Positions 24,085-32,462 are shown, numbered from the stretch's first letter. The stretch is DNA of 40,709 bases from an uncultured Lachnospiraceae bacterium (GCA_937910785.1 CALDLG010000131.1:1-40709); one strand, 5' to 3'. Notes: generated by a model from the sequence alone, not told the origin. Numbers and translations: made by a program.

Positions 24085-24819
24085 ATGAAAACAGTTCTGA
24101 TTGTAGAAGATAATGTTAGAAGTATGGATATGCTTATCAAGATTATAGGAAATCTTAGAACTGACGTAGAAATTAAGTCCGCTTCCAGTCTGGAAGAAGC
24201 AGTTGTTCTGGCAATGAGGAACAACATCGATCTGTTTATCTTAGATATTATTCTGAATGCCTCCAATCCCGGCGATGTATCGGGGATGAAATTCGCAGAA
24301 CATATCCGCACGTTCAGAAAGTACAGATATACGCCGATCATTTTCATTACCGCATTAGAGGATCCGGCGCTGCACGCATACAGTGACCTGCACTGTTATT
24401 ATTATGTGGAAAAACCATATGACATAGAAAAGGTTTCCAATGTTATTTCGGAAGCTCTTGAGTTTCCGGTTGTACATAACGAACCTCAGAATGTTTTCTT
24501 TCGAAAAGACGGCATCCTCTATAAAAAGGAAGTCTCCGAAATTCTCTATATTGAGAACAGCAGGGCCGGACAGACCGTTTATTGTACCAACGGCAATCTG
24601 AAACTGCCCTATAAACCAAACAGAAAGATTCTGGAAGATCTTGCCTCTGACAAATTCATACAGTGCAGCAGATACCATATCGTAAACAGAGATTATATCG
24701 ACAAAATCGATACCGTAAACCGCTATATACAGCTGAAAGGCCTGAAAAAGCAGATTGAGATCGGCAATTCCTATAAGAAAAAGTTCTTGAAGGATGTTGT
24801 GGGGATTGTTGAAGAATAA
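24085..24819 (+). CDS. LytTR response regulator
   Basis: 244 residues. Receiver with Glu8-Asp9, phospho-acceptor Asp54 (F-I-L-D-I) and the conserved Lys in E-K-P-Y (about residue 112). The LytTR domain (about 140-240) has G-I-L-Y-K-K-E-V-S-E-I-L-Y-I-E-N, and Y-H-I-V-N-R-D-Y-I. Same length and layout as the regulator at 22487, but with a clearly different sequence, so not a recent duplicate. It lies directly before the kinase at 24978, its likely partner, about 160 bases away. Confidence 0.9.
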   Translation: MKTVLIVEDNVRSMDMLIKIIGNLRTDVEIKSASSLEEAVVLAMRNNIDLFILDIILNASNPGDVSGMKFAEHIRTFRKYRYTPIIFITALEDPALHAYSDLHCYYYVEKPYDIEKVSNVISEALEFPVVHNEPQNVFFRKDGILYKKEVSEILYIENSRAGQTVYCTNGNLKLPYKPNRKILEDLASDKFIQCSRYHIVNRDYIDKIDTVNRYIQLKGLKKQIEIGNSYKKKFLKDVVGIVEE

Positions 24820-24977
24820 ACTGTAAAATCAGTCAGAGAGTTGATTTTATAAACCGGCAGCCGGGGTCAGGACCCCCGGATATGCCGTAATTGCAGCAGT
24901 CTGTCCGGATTCGTATGGAGAGATTTGCTGAGGCATCTGAAAACGCTGCGGCGGGCTGACTGGAGAAGGGATGGAAT

Positions 24978-26267
24978 TTGGTGATCGGTGTGGTCGGAAA
25001 TTTAAAAGTGATTATAGAATTATTTGCGTATATTTATTGCCTGGCAGAGCTGTATGGACAGAAACTGAAAATCGGCATTCATGCAGTTGTTTTTATTATT
25101 GTTGATTTATTCTGGATGGTCGGAATCAATGATTTTGGATTCCCGGAGTATTTCAGTTCTCTGGGATACATTGCCATGTTTTTATATGGATTGTTATGTT
25201 ATGGAGGCAGCATCAGGCGTACGCTGGTTAATTGTTTTCTGGCAGGGGTGATAGAAGCAATTCTACAGATGTTATTATATTTGCCGTTATATTATTTGTA
25301 TTTTATTAAATATGATCATGAAGATATCAATGAGTTATTAATTAATGTAGGATGCTTTTTGATTATATGGGTATGTAGCCATAAAATAGAATTAAGGAAA
25401 TTGTCTGATTTCTGCGTAAGGAGAAATAAACTTATATTAGCAGTTTCAATATTGATTTTATGTGTATTGGGAATAAATTTCTATAAAATAGTTAATGATC
25501 GTATCATCATAAGTGAAATATATTTTCAAATGGTATATTTTGCTTTGATTTTTCTGTTTATTATTTATGAATGGCAAAAGTCAAGGATGGAGGTAGAGAA
25601 AAAGAAGGCTCAGCTGGAAATGAACCGTTTATATTACGATGCCTATGACAATCTGATTATGCTTATCAGAGAAAGACAGCATGATATGAAAAGTCATATC
25701 AATACAATCCTGAATTTAGCCTATACAACAGAAAGTTATGATGAGCTGGTAGCAAAACAAAGGGAATACTGTGGTTATGTCATGGAGCAGAATAAGAAAA
25801 CAAAGCTTGTATTGTCGTCCGGTAATCCGTTGATAGCCGGATTCCTATACAGTGTAATACAGGAAGCGGAAAGCCATAACATCGAGGTAGAGTATCAAAT
25901 CGGGATCAGGAAAAATGAAACGGTCATTCCGGAATACGAATTGGTGGATATTTCAGGAATCCTGTTGGATAACGCAATCGAAGCATTTCATAACATACCG
26001 GAGGATTTTGATAAAAAGATATTCTATTCCATAAAAGAGACAGAAAGCAGCATTGTAATTACGGTAGCAAATACCAGTCCTTATTATGAGGCGGATATCA
26101 CTTCTCATTTCTTTGAAGCCGGTTACAGCAGTAAAGGTCAGAACAGAGGAATCGGTCTGTCGAAATTGAAACGCCATGTACAGGATCGAAAAGGCAATAT
26201 TATCGTATACAACGAATTGCGCAGCTGTAATAATTTCCTGACGTTTGTGGTGGATTTGCCAAAATAA
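24978..26267 (+). CDS. AgrC-like GHKL sensor histidine kinase
   Basis: 429 residues. Five or six hydrophobic segments fill residues about 5-200, then a linker and a kinase core: phospho-acceptor His235 in Q-H-D-M-K-S-H, the N-box L-L-D-N-A-I-E-A-F, and the ATP-lid glycines in N-R-G-I-G-L-S-K-L-K. This is the AgrC/ComD family (HATPase_c_5), which usually senses peptides. The start is uncertain: TTG 24978 fits the GGAGAAGGG (24962-24970) and precedes GTG 24981, and both keep the frame. The nearby LytTR regulators are likely partners. No agrB/agrD lies right beside it. Confidence 0.88.
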   Translation: MVIGVVGNLKVIIELFAYIYCLAELYGQKLKIGIHAVVFIIVDLFWMVGINDFGFPEYFSSLGYIAMFLYGLLCYGGSIRRTLVNCFLAGVIEAILQMLLYLPLYYLYFIKYDHEDINELLINVGCFLIIWVCSHKIELRKLSDFCVRRNKLILAVSILILCVLGINFYKIVNDRIIISEIYFQMVYFALIFLFIIYEWQKSRMEVEKKKAQLEMNRLYYDAYDNLIMLIRERQHDMKSHINTILNLAYTTESYDELVAKQREYCGYVMEQNKKTKLVLSSGNPLIAGFLYSVIQEAESHNIEVEYQIGIRKNETVIPEYELVDISGILLDNAIEAFHNIPEDFDKKIFYSIKETESSIVITVANTSPYYEADITSHFFEAGYSSKGQNRGIGLSKLKRHVQDRKGNIIVYNELRSCNNFLTFVVDLPK

Positions 26268-26274
26268 AAACCTG

Positions 26275-26295
26275 ACGGAAGCAGCATCCGTTTTT
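26275..26295 (+). terminator. Terminator after the AgrC-like kinase
   Basis: ACGGA and TCCGT around a 7-base loop, followed by TTTTT. Short stem, but well placed 8 bases after the stop. Confidence 0.55.
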
Positions 26296-26374
26296 GCAGC
26301 GAAATGGCAGAAAATTCTTTTGGTGCGCAGCGGGGACAGCTTAAAATATCTTTCCTGACCTTTGGAAGAGCGCT

Positions 26375-27028
26375 TTACGATTTAGGGCCGGTAACGCAAT
26401 GTGTCAAATACATACGAATGAAACAGCATAGATTTTCTATAAATTTCACAGGAACAATTTCTAATCCTGCGATTTCCATTGCTTTTACAAAACTGTCGGC
26501 ACAGTTCATACGATCTCGTAAGTAAACACTGTGAGCGAGGATCGAAAGATAGGCATCATACACTTGTTTCTCATCCGTATGGCAGGCCTCCATCATCAAT
26601 TCGAACAGCTCCCTCCGTTGTTGTAAGGAGTTCTTTTTAAATTCAGCAAGCTTTTCAATGGAAACATTGGTCTCCACGATAGCATTTTGGATCTGATGGT
26701 ATTTCAAAAAATCAAAATGCCGATACAGTGTGCTGCTCATCACATCCGCCAACAACGTGATCGTCACTTTCCGTCCACGCATCTGTGCAAGGATATCCTG
26801 CAGCATTTCCTCCTGCTTTTCCAGATATAAAAGAAGAAATAGCTCCTCTTTCGACGATACATATTTATATAGTCCTCCTCTTGCGAAACCGGCCAGGTTT
26901 GAAATGACAGACAAAGAAATTTCATGATAGGTATGCTTTTGAAATAGCTGATCGGTTACATTCATGATCTGCTGTAATCTGATTGCTTTATTTTCTCTGC
27001 TTTTGGCTCGTATAAATTGATTCTCCAT
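26375..27028 (-). CDS. TetR/AcrR-family regulator
   Basis: 217 residues. N-terminal helix-turn-helix at about 13-60: R-L-Q-Q-I-M-N-V-T-D-Q-L-F-Q-K, Y-H-E-I-S-L-S-V-I, and the recognition part A-R-G-G-L-Y-K-Y-V-S-S-K-E-E-L-F. The rest is the helical ligand/dimer domain; the ligand is unknown. I chose ATG 27028 since a GGAAGG lies about 9 bases upstream; ATG 27037 overlaps that site. It is divergent to the iron alcohol dehydrogenase, and two palindromes between them are the likely operators. Confidence 0.92.
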   Translation of the reverse strand: MENQFIRAKSRENKAIRLQQIMNVTDQLFQKHTYHEISLSVISNLAGFARGGLYKYVSSKEELFLLLYLEKQEEMLQDILAQMRGRKVTITLLADVMSSTLYRHFDFLKYHQIQNAIVETNVSIEKLAEFKKNSLQQRRELFELMMEACHTDEKQVYDAYLSILAHSVYLRDRMNCADSFVKAMEIAGLEIVPVKFIENLCCFIRMYLTHCVTGPKS

Positions 27029-27079
27029 ATATCCCATCCTTCCTCAGAAATATTATATCAAAAAAAAGAAAAATGACAA

Positions 27080-27108
27080 TTGACAAGAGACATTGTGTCT
27101 GTTACAAT
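27080..27108 (+). promoter_or_regulatory. Promoter of the iron alcohol dehydrogenase, spacer filled by operator
   Basis: TTGACA (27080-27085), 17-base spacer, TACAAT (27103-27108). The spacer 27086-27102 is exactly the first operator palindrome, so bound TetR protein would block RNA polymerase. Confidence 0.8.
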
Positions 27109-27137
27109 AACCATAACATAAGAGACGTTGCGTCTCT
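27086..27137. promoter_or_regulatory. Two TetR-type operators
   Basis: Site 1 at 27086-27102 (AGAGACA-TTG-TGTCTGT) and site 2 at 27121-27137 (AGAGACG-TTG-CGTCTCT, perfect 7-bp arms) share a 17-base layout and are 35 bases apart from start to start. Site 1 sits in the promoter spacer and site 2 downstream of the -10. Confidence 0.8.
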
Positions 27138-27155
27138 AATAGAACGGAGGTCATT

Positions 27156-28310
27156 ATGAATCATTTTGTGTATGAAATGCCGGTGAAGGTATATTTCGGC
27201 GAAAACGGAGTGGAAAAACATCTTGGAAATGAATTGTCTAATTATGGTCCCACGATCATGCTGGCATATGGAAAAGGCTCGATAAAAAAGAACGGGATTT
27301 ATGATCAGATTGTAGATGTTTTGAAAAAAAGTAATAAACGGGTTGTAGAGTTTCCGGATATTCCGGCTAATCCAACCTATGAAAAGGTTCTGGAGGGCAT
27401 TGAACTTTACAGAAAGGAAAAGGTTGATCTTATTTTAGCAGTCGGAGGGGGCTCTGTTGTGGATTGCTGTAAGATTATTACTGCCGGTACGGAGACTGAT
27501 GAAGATATCTGGAATCTGCAGTTTGAAAAGAATACAGTGCCTGAGAAAATGGGTAAATTCGCGGTTGTCCTTACTTTGTCCGGCGCCGGCGCGGAAATGG
27601 ACTGTCTTGGCGCAGCCACCAGAGAAGCGACACATGAGAAAAAAACATTCGTTGGTTCCTATGCGAAATTCGTAATTCTGGACCCGACATATTTGATGAC
27701 GATTCCCCTTAGCGTATTCATGCCCGGTGTTTACGATAGTCTTTCTCATTGCATGGAGACATATTTTGGGAAGATTACAAATGTATCGGATTTAATGAAT
27801 GAGGGGCTGATGAAGGATATCATCTTTCATATGAAAGAACTGATAAATGGAAATGATACGCTGGAAGTGCGCTCAAACCTGATGTGGGATGCTTCTCTGA
27901 TCCAGACCTTCCTGTTCGCGGTCGGAAAACAGGGGGACTTTCAGGCGCATTCTATAGAAAATGCCCTTGGGGCGTTCTCACACGGAACGCACGGTAAGCA
28001 GCTTGCGGTGCTGCAACCCGTATATTACAGAGCGATCTATCAGTCTGATGTAAAAAGATTCGCCGGGTTTGCGAGGAATGTGATGGGCATCTGCGAAACC
28101 GGCAGCGATGAAGAGATTGCCGCAAAAGGTCTGGACGCACTGGAAAAGCTGATCAAAGACGCCGGATTTGCAATCACTTTTTCGGAGCTTGGCTATGGAT
28201 TGACGGAAGAAGTTGCAAAAGCAGTTTCCGAGAATTGCAACGTGTCTGAGGACGGCATCCGTCCTTTGACCCGTCGGGAAATCTATCAGATTCTGATGCG
28301 CTGCAGATAG
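27156..28310 (+). CDS. Iron-dependent alcohol dehydrogenase (butanol dehydrogenase/YqhD-like)
   Basis: 384 residues, full length. The Rossmann-like N-domain has the V-G-G-G-S-V-V-D motif for NADPH, and the metal site is complete: Asp194, His198, His265 and His279, nearly identical in spacing to YqhD. The sequence around A-H-S-I-E-N-A-L-G-A and S-H-G-T-H-G is diagnostic. The enzyme interconverts aldehydes and alcohols, serving fermentation or aldehyde detoxification. GGAGG precedes the ATG. Repression by the divergent TetR protein is very likely, with an aldehyde or similar compound as inducer (inference). Confidence 0.95.
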   Translation: MNHFVYEMPVKVYFGENGVEKHLGNELSNYGPTIMLAYGKGSIKKNGIYDQIVDVLKKSNKRVVEFPDIPANPTYEKVLEGIELYRKEKVDLILAVGGGSVVDCCKIITAGTETDEDIWNLQFEKNTVPEKMGKFAVVLTLSGAGAEMDCLGAATREATHEKKTFVGSYAKFVILDPTYLMTIPLSVFMPGVYDSLSHCMETYFGKITNVSDLMNEGLMKDIIFHMKELINGNDTLEVRSNLMWDASLIQTFLFAVGKQGDFQAHSIENALGAFSHGTHGKQLAVLQPVYYRAIYQSDVKRFAGFARNVMGICETGSDEEIAAKGLDALEKLIKDAGFAITFSELGYGLTEEVAKAVSENCNVSEDGIRPLTRREIYQILMRCR

Positions 28311-28337
28311 TCCCGACAGATAAAATGACAAAAAGCT

Positions 28338-28380
28338 GCCGCTTCTATGAAAGAAATTTCATGAAGCGGCGCCCTTTTTT
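28338..28380. terminator. Terminator between adh and agrD
   Basis: GCCGCTTCTATGAAA (28338-28352) pairs with TTTCATGAAGCGGC (28357-28370), with one bulged base, followed by CCTTTTTT. It serves the dehydrogenase and lies just before the agrD stop on the other strand. Confidence 0.8.
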
Positions 28381-28382
28381 CT

Positions 28383-28511
28383 TTATTCTTCCGTTGGAAA
28401 TTCCGGTTCTCCGAATAAGAAATAACTACGGGAACCAAGATGATACATAACCGTATACGCCAAACAGGAACTGCAAATCGCGAACAAATTCTTTTTAACC
28501 CACTTTTTCAT
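28383..28511 (-). CDS. agrD: AgrD-like cyclic autoinducer precursor
   Basis: 42 residues. A short basic amphipathic leader (M-K-K-W-V-K-K-N-L-F) is followed by a middle with Cys13 and Cys16, then S-Y-F-L-F (29-33) and the charged tail G-E-P-E-F-P-T-E-E. This matches the AgrD plan, in which AgrB cuts before the acidic/proline tail and closes a five-residue ring. In S. aureus (C-D-F-I-M then D-E-P-E) and C. perfringens (Cys at the same place) the ring residue is Cys; here it is Ser29, so a lactone rather than a thiolactone is predicted. The ATG lies inside agrB (17-bp overlap). It lies directly downstream of agrB, as in other agr operons. Confidence 0.85.
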   Translation of the reverse strand: MKKWVKKNLFAICSSCLAYTVMYHLGSRSYFLFGEPEFPTEE

Positions 28512-29091
28512 ACCTTTTCACCTCCTTCATAATCATCGTTATAACCAGCTGAACCGTATGCAGTACCACAGTCCAGAAGCTTACGATAAGATACTGATTC
28601 CCCGGAACCAGAAAATACAGAATAGCAACAACTAAGACCACCTGAAAACTTTCCATTTTCACTTTCCGAAGCCGTCCGTTCTGCACTTCTTTTAAAAGCG
28701 CATCGCGCATGACTGCCTTGTCCTTCAGGGAACTCGGACCGATCAGGTAATCCGTTACCGCACAGATCAGCAGAATCGGATAAACCATCAGCGGATGCAT
28801 GGTGATCGATTCCGGCAGTATATAAACAGCCAGAAGCAGATAAATAAAAGAAAATACGAAACAGGTCCAGTATTTTCGAAAGTGAATTCCGCCGGTTCTT
28901 GTCCGAAGCAGAATCAGTGGAACAACCGCAAAAAGGAACTCCGGCAGCTTTCCGGTCAGATAGAAAAAGATAAAAAAGATCAGGGTCTTGCTTACATCAT
29001 ATAGAATTCCGGTAAAAGAAAACCGTAAAAGCCTGATCTGATAATCTGAAAATCCATATTCTTTCTGTACTTTGTTTAAGAGATATTCCAT
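28495..29091 (-). CDS. agrB: AgrB-like peptide-processing membrane protease
   Basis: 198 residues. About five hydrophobic segments, and the catalytic pair His70 (G-G-I-H) and Cys77, seven apart as in S. aureus AgrB (His77/Cys84). R-T-R-T-G-G-I-H-F is typical of the family. AgrB is a membrane Cys endopeptidase that cuts AgrD, forms its ring and helps export. I chose ATG 29091, 5 bases after GGAGG; the alternative TTG 29103 overlaps that site. It overlaps agrD and faces away from the soluble kinase at 29407. A 21-bp tandem repeat lies just upstream. Confidence 0.9.
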   Translation of the reverse strand: MEYLLNKVQKEYGFSDYQIRLLRFSFTGILYDVSKTLIFFIFFYLTGKLPEFLFAVVPLILLRTRTGGIHFRKYWTCFVFSFIYLLLAVYILPESITMHPLMVYPILLICAVTDYLIGPSSLKDKAVMRDALLKEVQNGRLRKVKMESFQVVLVVAILYFLVPGNQYLIVSFWTVVLHTVQLVITMIMKEVKRYEKVG

Positions 29092-29406
29092 CTGCGCCTC
29101 CAAGCCGTTAAGGACAGTGATATTGTTTCTAAGGATAGTGTTTTTGTTTCTTTTTCATTTATTGTAAACAAAAAATACGGAAACATTGTATTGAATGCCT
29201 TAATTTGACGTTTTCTGCATTTAATGCTCAAAAACCTGCAAATTTTTCCTTATTTCTCCAAAATGATTCCATTCAATGCGAAATTTTAATGATTCAGGAA
29301 AATAAAATTATTCTTTCCATATTTTGCGTAAAGATAAAAGTAAACTGGCAGTTACTATGCCAGCGGGATACGGACAGACTGTGGACAATAAGGAGAATTC
29401 GAAAGG
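29092..29406. other. Divergent region between agrB and the soluble kinase gene
   Basis: 315 bases. It holds the 21-bp tandem repeat next to agrB, a TACAAT -10-like sequence on the minus strand (about 29165), an A/T-rich stretch, and a CTGGCA/TGCCAG hairpin near 29345-29363. No further gene is supportable. Confidence 0.5.
29110..29151. repeat. 21-bp tandem repeat, candidate LytTR operator
   Basis: 29110-29130 and 29131-29151 match at 18 of 21 positions; each starts AAGGA and ends TTGTTTCT. LytTR regulators bind pairs of short direct repeats about 21 bp (two DNA turns) apart, so this spacing next to agrB is suggestive. The exact published half-site is not perfectly matched. Confidence 0.5.
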
Positions 29407-30090
29407 ATGAATAACGCAAAACAGGCGGCGCAGGATAAATATATTGAAATCAAAGAACGATATTATCGTGAGCTGGAAGAACTGCATGAACAGTATGACA
29501 TTTATCTGCACGACATGAAGCATACCATGAGAACGATTGCCGCATTGGCCAGACAGGGAGCGGACGAAGAAATTCTGCATCTGATCGAAGGACTTCGGGC
29601 GTCGCTTGGACAAATAGAGGCGCGGATAATATGCAGCCATAAAATTCTGAACGCACTATTGTCCGAACGAAAAGCGTATGCACAGGAGAACGGCATTGTG
29701 CTGGAACTGAATATTGTGGAGCCGCTCTATCTGGAGGATATCGCCGACATGGATCTGATTACGCTGATGGGAAATATATTGGACAATGCCATAGAAGCGG
29801 AACTTCATGCCAAAGAGCGATGTGGAATTCTGTGTGTTATGCGGATGGCAAAAGAGGGGCGGCACATCATCATTCAGGCCGAGAACAGTTACAGTGATAA
29901 CGCGGGCGGCCACAAGGATCAGGCAGCCGGAAGCGTGCGGATTGGAGAGAAACATGGAATCGGTCTGCGAAGCGTGCGGAAAATTGTGAGACAATACGGC
30001 GGCATTATGGAAAACAGTAAAAGCGGATACCGTTATAAGCTTAAAATTATTCTTCCGGTAAAAAGCGGGTGGAGTAACCGTTTAATCTGA
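29407..30090 (+). CDS. Soluble GHKL histidine kinase-like protein (AgrC-type core)
   Basis: 227 residues. His35 in L-H-D-M-K-H-T, N-box L-M-G-N-I-L-D-N-A-I-E-A-E and the G-box H-G-I-G-L-R-S-V-R-K-I-V-R-Q-Y-G-G make it a kinase core of the AgrC family. There is no membrane segment at all, and the region before it does not encode one in any frame, so this is either a natural cytoplasmic kinase or one that lost its sensor. A coiled coil (about 1-32) leads the His helix. It lies divergently to agrBD. ATG has AAGGAG 11 bases upstream. Confidence 0.85.
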   Translation: MNNAKQAAQDKYIEIKERYYRELEELHEQYDIYLHDMKHTMRTIAALARQGADEEILHLIEGLRASLGQIEARIICSHKILNALLSERKAYAQENGIVLELNIVEPLYLEDIADMDLITLMGNILDNAIEAELHAKERCGILCVMRMAKEGRHIIIQAENSYSDNAGGHKDQAAGSVRIGEKHGIGLRSVRKIVRQYGGIMENSKSGYRYKLKIILPVKSGWSNRLI

Positions 30091-30164
30091 TAAGGAATCG
30101 GACGGCGCCGAATCGTCAGATAATCGTTTCACGAACGGTATAACCTGTGAATATGACAGAGCAT

Positions 30165-30202
30165 CGGACCATGATAAAAAACATCTGGTCCGGTATTTTT
30201 TT
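30165..30202 (+). terminator. Terminator after the soluble kinase
   Basis: CGGACCA (30165-30171) pairs with TGGTCCG (30186-30192) and is followed by a run of seven T. It lies about 75 bases after the stop. Confidence 0.75.
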
Positions 30203-30283
30203 GTAAAAAAAATAAGAAAACAAACAAATCAGGTAAAAATTGTCAGAAATTAAGAAAAAATTGCGCAAAAAGAGAAAATAAGG

Positions 30284-30312
30284 TTGCTTTTTCCGGCTCA
30301 AATCATTAGAAT
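30284..30312 (+). promoter_or_regulatory. Candidate promoter of the Cache chemoreceptor
   Basis: TTGCTT (30284-30289), 17 bases, TAGAAT (30307-30312), about 90 bases before the start. The rest of the 313-base gap (30091-30403) is A-rich and otherwise empty apart from the terminator. Confidence 0.45.
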
Positions 30313-30403
30313 TGATCATATGGAATAAAACGATTTACTAAAGCAAGGAGTTTTAGAGGAATTACCGGGCTCCACAACAAAAACAGGGAGGAAAGGCATT
30401 GTC

Positions 30404-32437
30404 ATGAAAAACATCAAAATTGCGGCAAAAATCAGTATTATTTCCATTGTTATACTTATCATCGGGCTGGCCGGACTATGGTTTGTGGCGAATCAGCAGA
30501 TGACCAGAGTTATGAACGAATCTATCGAACAGCAGCTGAGAGGCTCTGTGGAAACACAGGCGGAAATTGTAAGGAATTATGTAGATAAGGCGGAAACCTA
30601 TCTGATCGGATACGCGCAGGCTCCGGCGATGGCAAGGACGCTTGCAAATACGGGAGACGCTTCCGCAGTGGAAGAACTGCAGGCTTATACGGAAGCTTAT
30701 GCGGGAACAGGGGATAATCTGGAGAACATCTATGCGGCAGATTATAATTCCACGGTAATTGCATCGCATGTGCAGGGAGTGATTGGCGTAACGCTTCGGG
30801 AAGGGGAAGCGTTGCAGCAGCTTCGGGATGCTATCGCAGGTGGAATGTACAATACAGGAATTATGGCTTCCAAAGCCTCCGGGGCACAGGTTATTTCCAT
30901 GTATTATCCGGTAAACGATAAAGAAGGACAGCCGGTTGGCTATGTAGGCGCAGCGATCTATGCGGATAAATTAAGGGATACCTTAAACGGGCTTTCCGGG
31001 CAGGAAGAGGGAAGCTCTTATATGCTGTTGGATTCCGCGGCAGGAACCTATATTTTCTGCCCGGACGATGAAATGATCGGAACGCAGATTGAAAATGCGG
31101 ATATTCAGAATATGATCGATCAGGTTAAGAGTGGAGACGGGCAGACCAGATCTTTTGCCTATACGGATAAAGCAAATGGAAGAAAATATATCTCCGCGGT
31201 TTATTATCTTGCGGAAAGAGACTGGGTATTTGTGGCTTTGACCGATTATGACATCGCTTTTGCACCGGTAAAAGAGCTTACGCGCATGCTCGGAATTCTT
31301 TGTCTGCTTGTCCTGGTGGTCATTTCTGTGGCAATCTGGTTCTGTGTATTTATGATCGGACGGGCGATCAGCGGTGAGGCCGGCATTATTCAGGAAATTG
31401 GAACGTTAAACTTCCAGAGCAGACAGAAGCTGGATGCTTACTGCGGCAGAAAAGACGAGGTAGGCATGATAGCGGAGGCCATGAAGATTCTCGTAGATTC
31501 CATTTATGGCATTGTGCTGGAATTGAAGGAAAAAAGCGGTATATTGCAGCAGACGGCGGGAGAGATGAGCGAGAGTTCTTCGACGACTTCCGATACGATC
31601 AGAAACGTGGAGGCGGCAATTCAGGAAATCGCGACCGGCGCCGGCAATCAGGCTACGGAGACACAGAATGCGTCGGAAAGCGTCATCCATATCGGAGATG
31701 AGATCGCGGAGACGAAGGAAAAATCCTCAAGACTTTACGGGGTGGCGGAGCGGATCAGCGGCTCCAGCGACGAAGCATTGAAAACGCTGCAGGTTCTTGT
31801 GAAGATCAACGAGCAGGCCAAGTCTGCGGTGGAGCAGATTAATAAGCAGACACTCAATACCAATGAATCTGTTTTGAAGATACGGGATGCGGCTCAGCTG
31901 ATCACATCCATTGCGGAAGAAACGAATCTCCTTTCACTGAATGCGTCGATAGAGGCGGCGCGTGCCGGAGAACAGGGAAGCGGCTTTGCGGTGGTTGCAG
32001 GACAGATCAAGAAGCTGGCTGAACAGTCGAATGAGTCCGCAAAATATATCGATAAGATCATCGAGGCGTTGTTAGAGGAATCTTCCGCGGCGGTTAAGGT
32101 AATGGACGAAGTAAAGGAGATCATGAAGACACAGAGCGACCGTCTGGCGGATACGAAGGACTGCTTTGGCGAAGTAAGCCATAATGTTGAGGTAACGCAG
32201 AGAGAGATCATGGATATTAATACGGCGATTTCCAGTATGGATGAAGAACGTGTCGAGGTGGTGGATGTCGTACAGAGCCTCACTGCGATTGCGGAAGAAA
32301 ATGCGGCGGGGACGGAGGAATCCCTCGCTTCGACCGAGATGGTCAATGGCATGATCAAAGACGTTGCCGAAGTGGCAAAGGCTCTTGCGGAGCTTGCGGA
32401 TGAGATCGAAGGAAGCATCAGTATTTTCAAGCTGTAA
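30404..32437 (+). CDS. Cache-type methyl-accepting chemotaxis protein
   Basis: 677 residues. A membrane helix at about 10-30, a large extracellular Cache sensor (about 35-285, with Y-Y-P-V-N-D-K-E-G-Q-P-V-G-Y-V-G and D-W-V-F-V-A-L marks), a second helix at about 296-320, then a HAMP-like linker and the signalling domain with E-E-T-N-L-L-S-L-N-A-S-I-E-A-A-R-A-G-E and A-E-E-N-A-A-G-T-E-E-S. Cache domains often bind amino acids or organic acids directly. A strong GGGAGG-like site precedes the ATG. It is the only receptor here with a Cache domain. Confidence 0.95.
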   Translation: MKNIKIAAKISIISIVILIIGLAGLWFVANQQMTRVMNESIEQQLRGSVETQAEIVRNYVDKAETYLIGYAQAPAMARTLANTGDASAVEELQAYTEAYAGTGDNLENIYAADYNSTVIASHVQGVIGVTLREGEALQQLRDAIAGGMYNTGIMASKASGAQVISMYYPVNDKEGQPVGYVGAAIYADKLRDTLNGLSGQEEGSSYMLLDSAAGTYIFCPDDEMIGTQIENADIQNMIDQVKSGDGQTRSFAYTDKANGRKYISAVYYLAERDWVFVALTDYDIAFAPVKELTRMLGILCLLVLVVISVAIWFCVFMIGRAISGEAGIIQEIGTLNFQSRQKLDAYCGRKDEVGMIAEAMKILVDSIYGIVLELKEKSGILQQTAGEMSESSSTTSDTIRNVEAAIQEIATGAGNQATETQNASESVIHIGDEIAETKEKSSRLYGVAERISGSSDEALKTLQVLVKINEQAKSAVEQINKQTLNTNESVLKIRDAAQLITSIAEETNLLSLNASIEAARAGEQGSGFAVVAGQIKKLAEQSNESAKYIDKIIEALLEESSAAVKVMDEVKEIMKTQSDRLADTKDCFGEVSHNVEVTQREIMDINTAISSMDEERVEVVDVVQSLTAIAEENAAGTEESLASTEMVNGMIKDVAEVAKALAELADEIEGSISIFKL

Positions 32438-32444
32438 TGGAAAC

Positions 32445-32462
32445 CGGACGGAAACCCGTCCG
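32445..32462 (+). terminator. Hairpin after the chemoreceptor
   Basis: CGGACGG and CCGTCCG around an AAA loop, without a T run. It ends directly before the next gene's -35 box. It may stop transcription weakly. Confidence 0.5.

Noticed and set aside
24850..24970. CCGGGG/CCCCCGG hairpin before the AgrC-like kinase as a structured RNA
   Set aside because: A short GC stem only; no further conserved elements or T run that I could support.
29205..29414. 69-residue ORF before the soluble kinase, checked as a possible lost sensor domain
   Set aside because: No hydrophobic helices, no ribosome binding site, and a different frame from the kinase.
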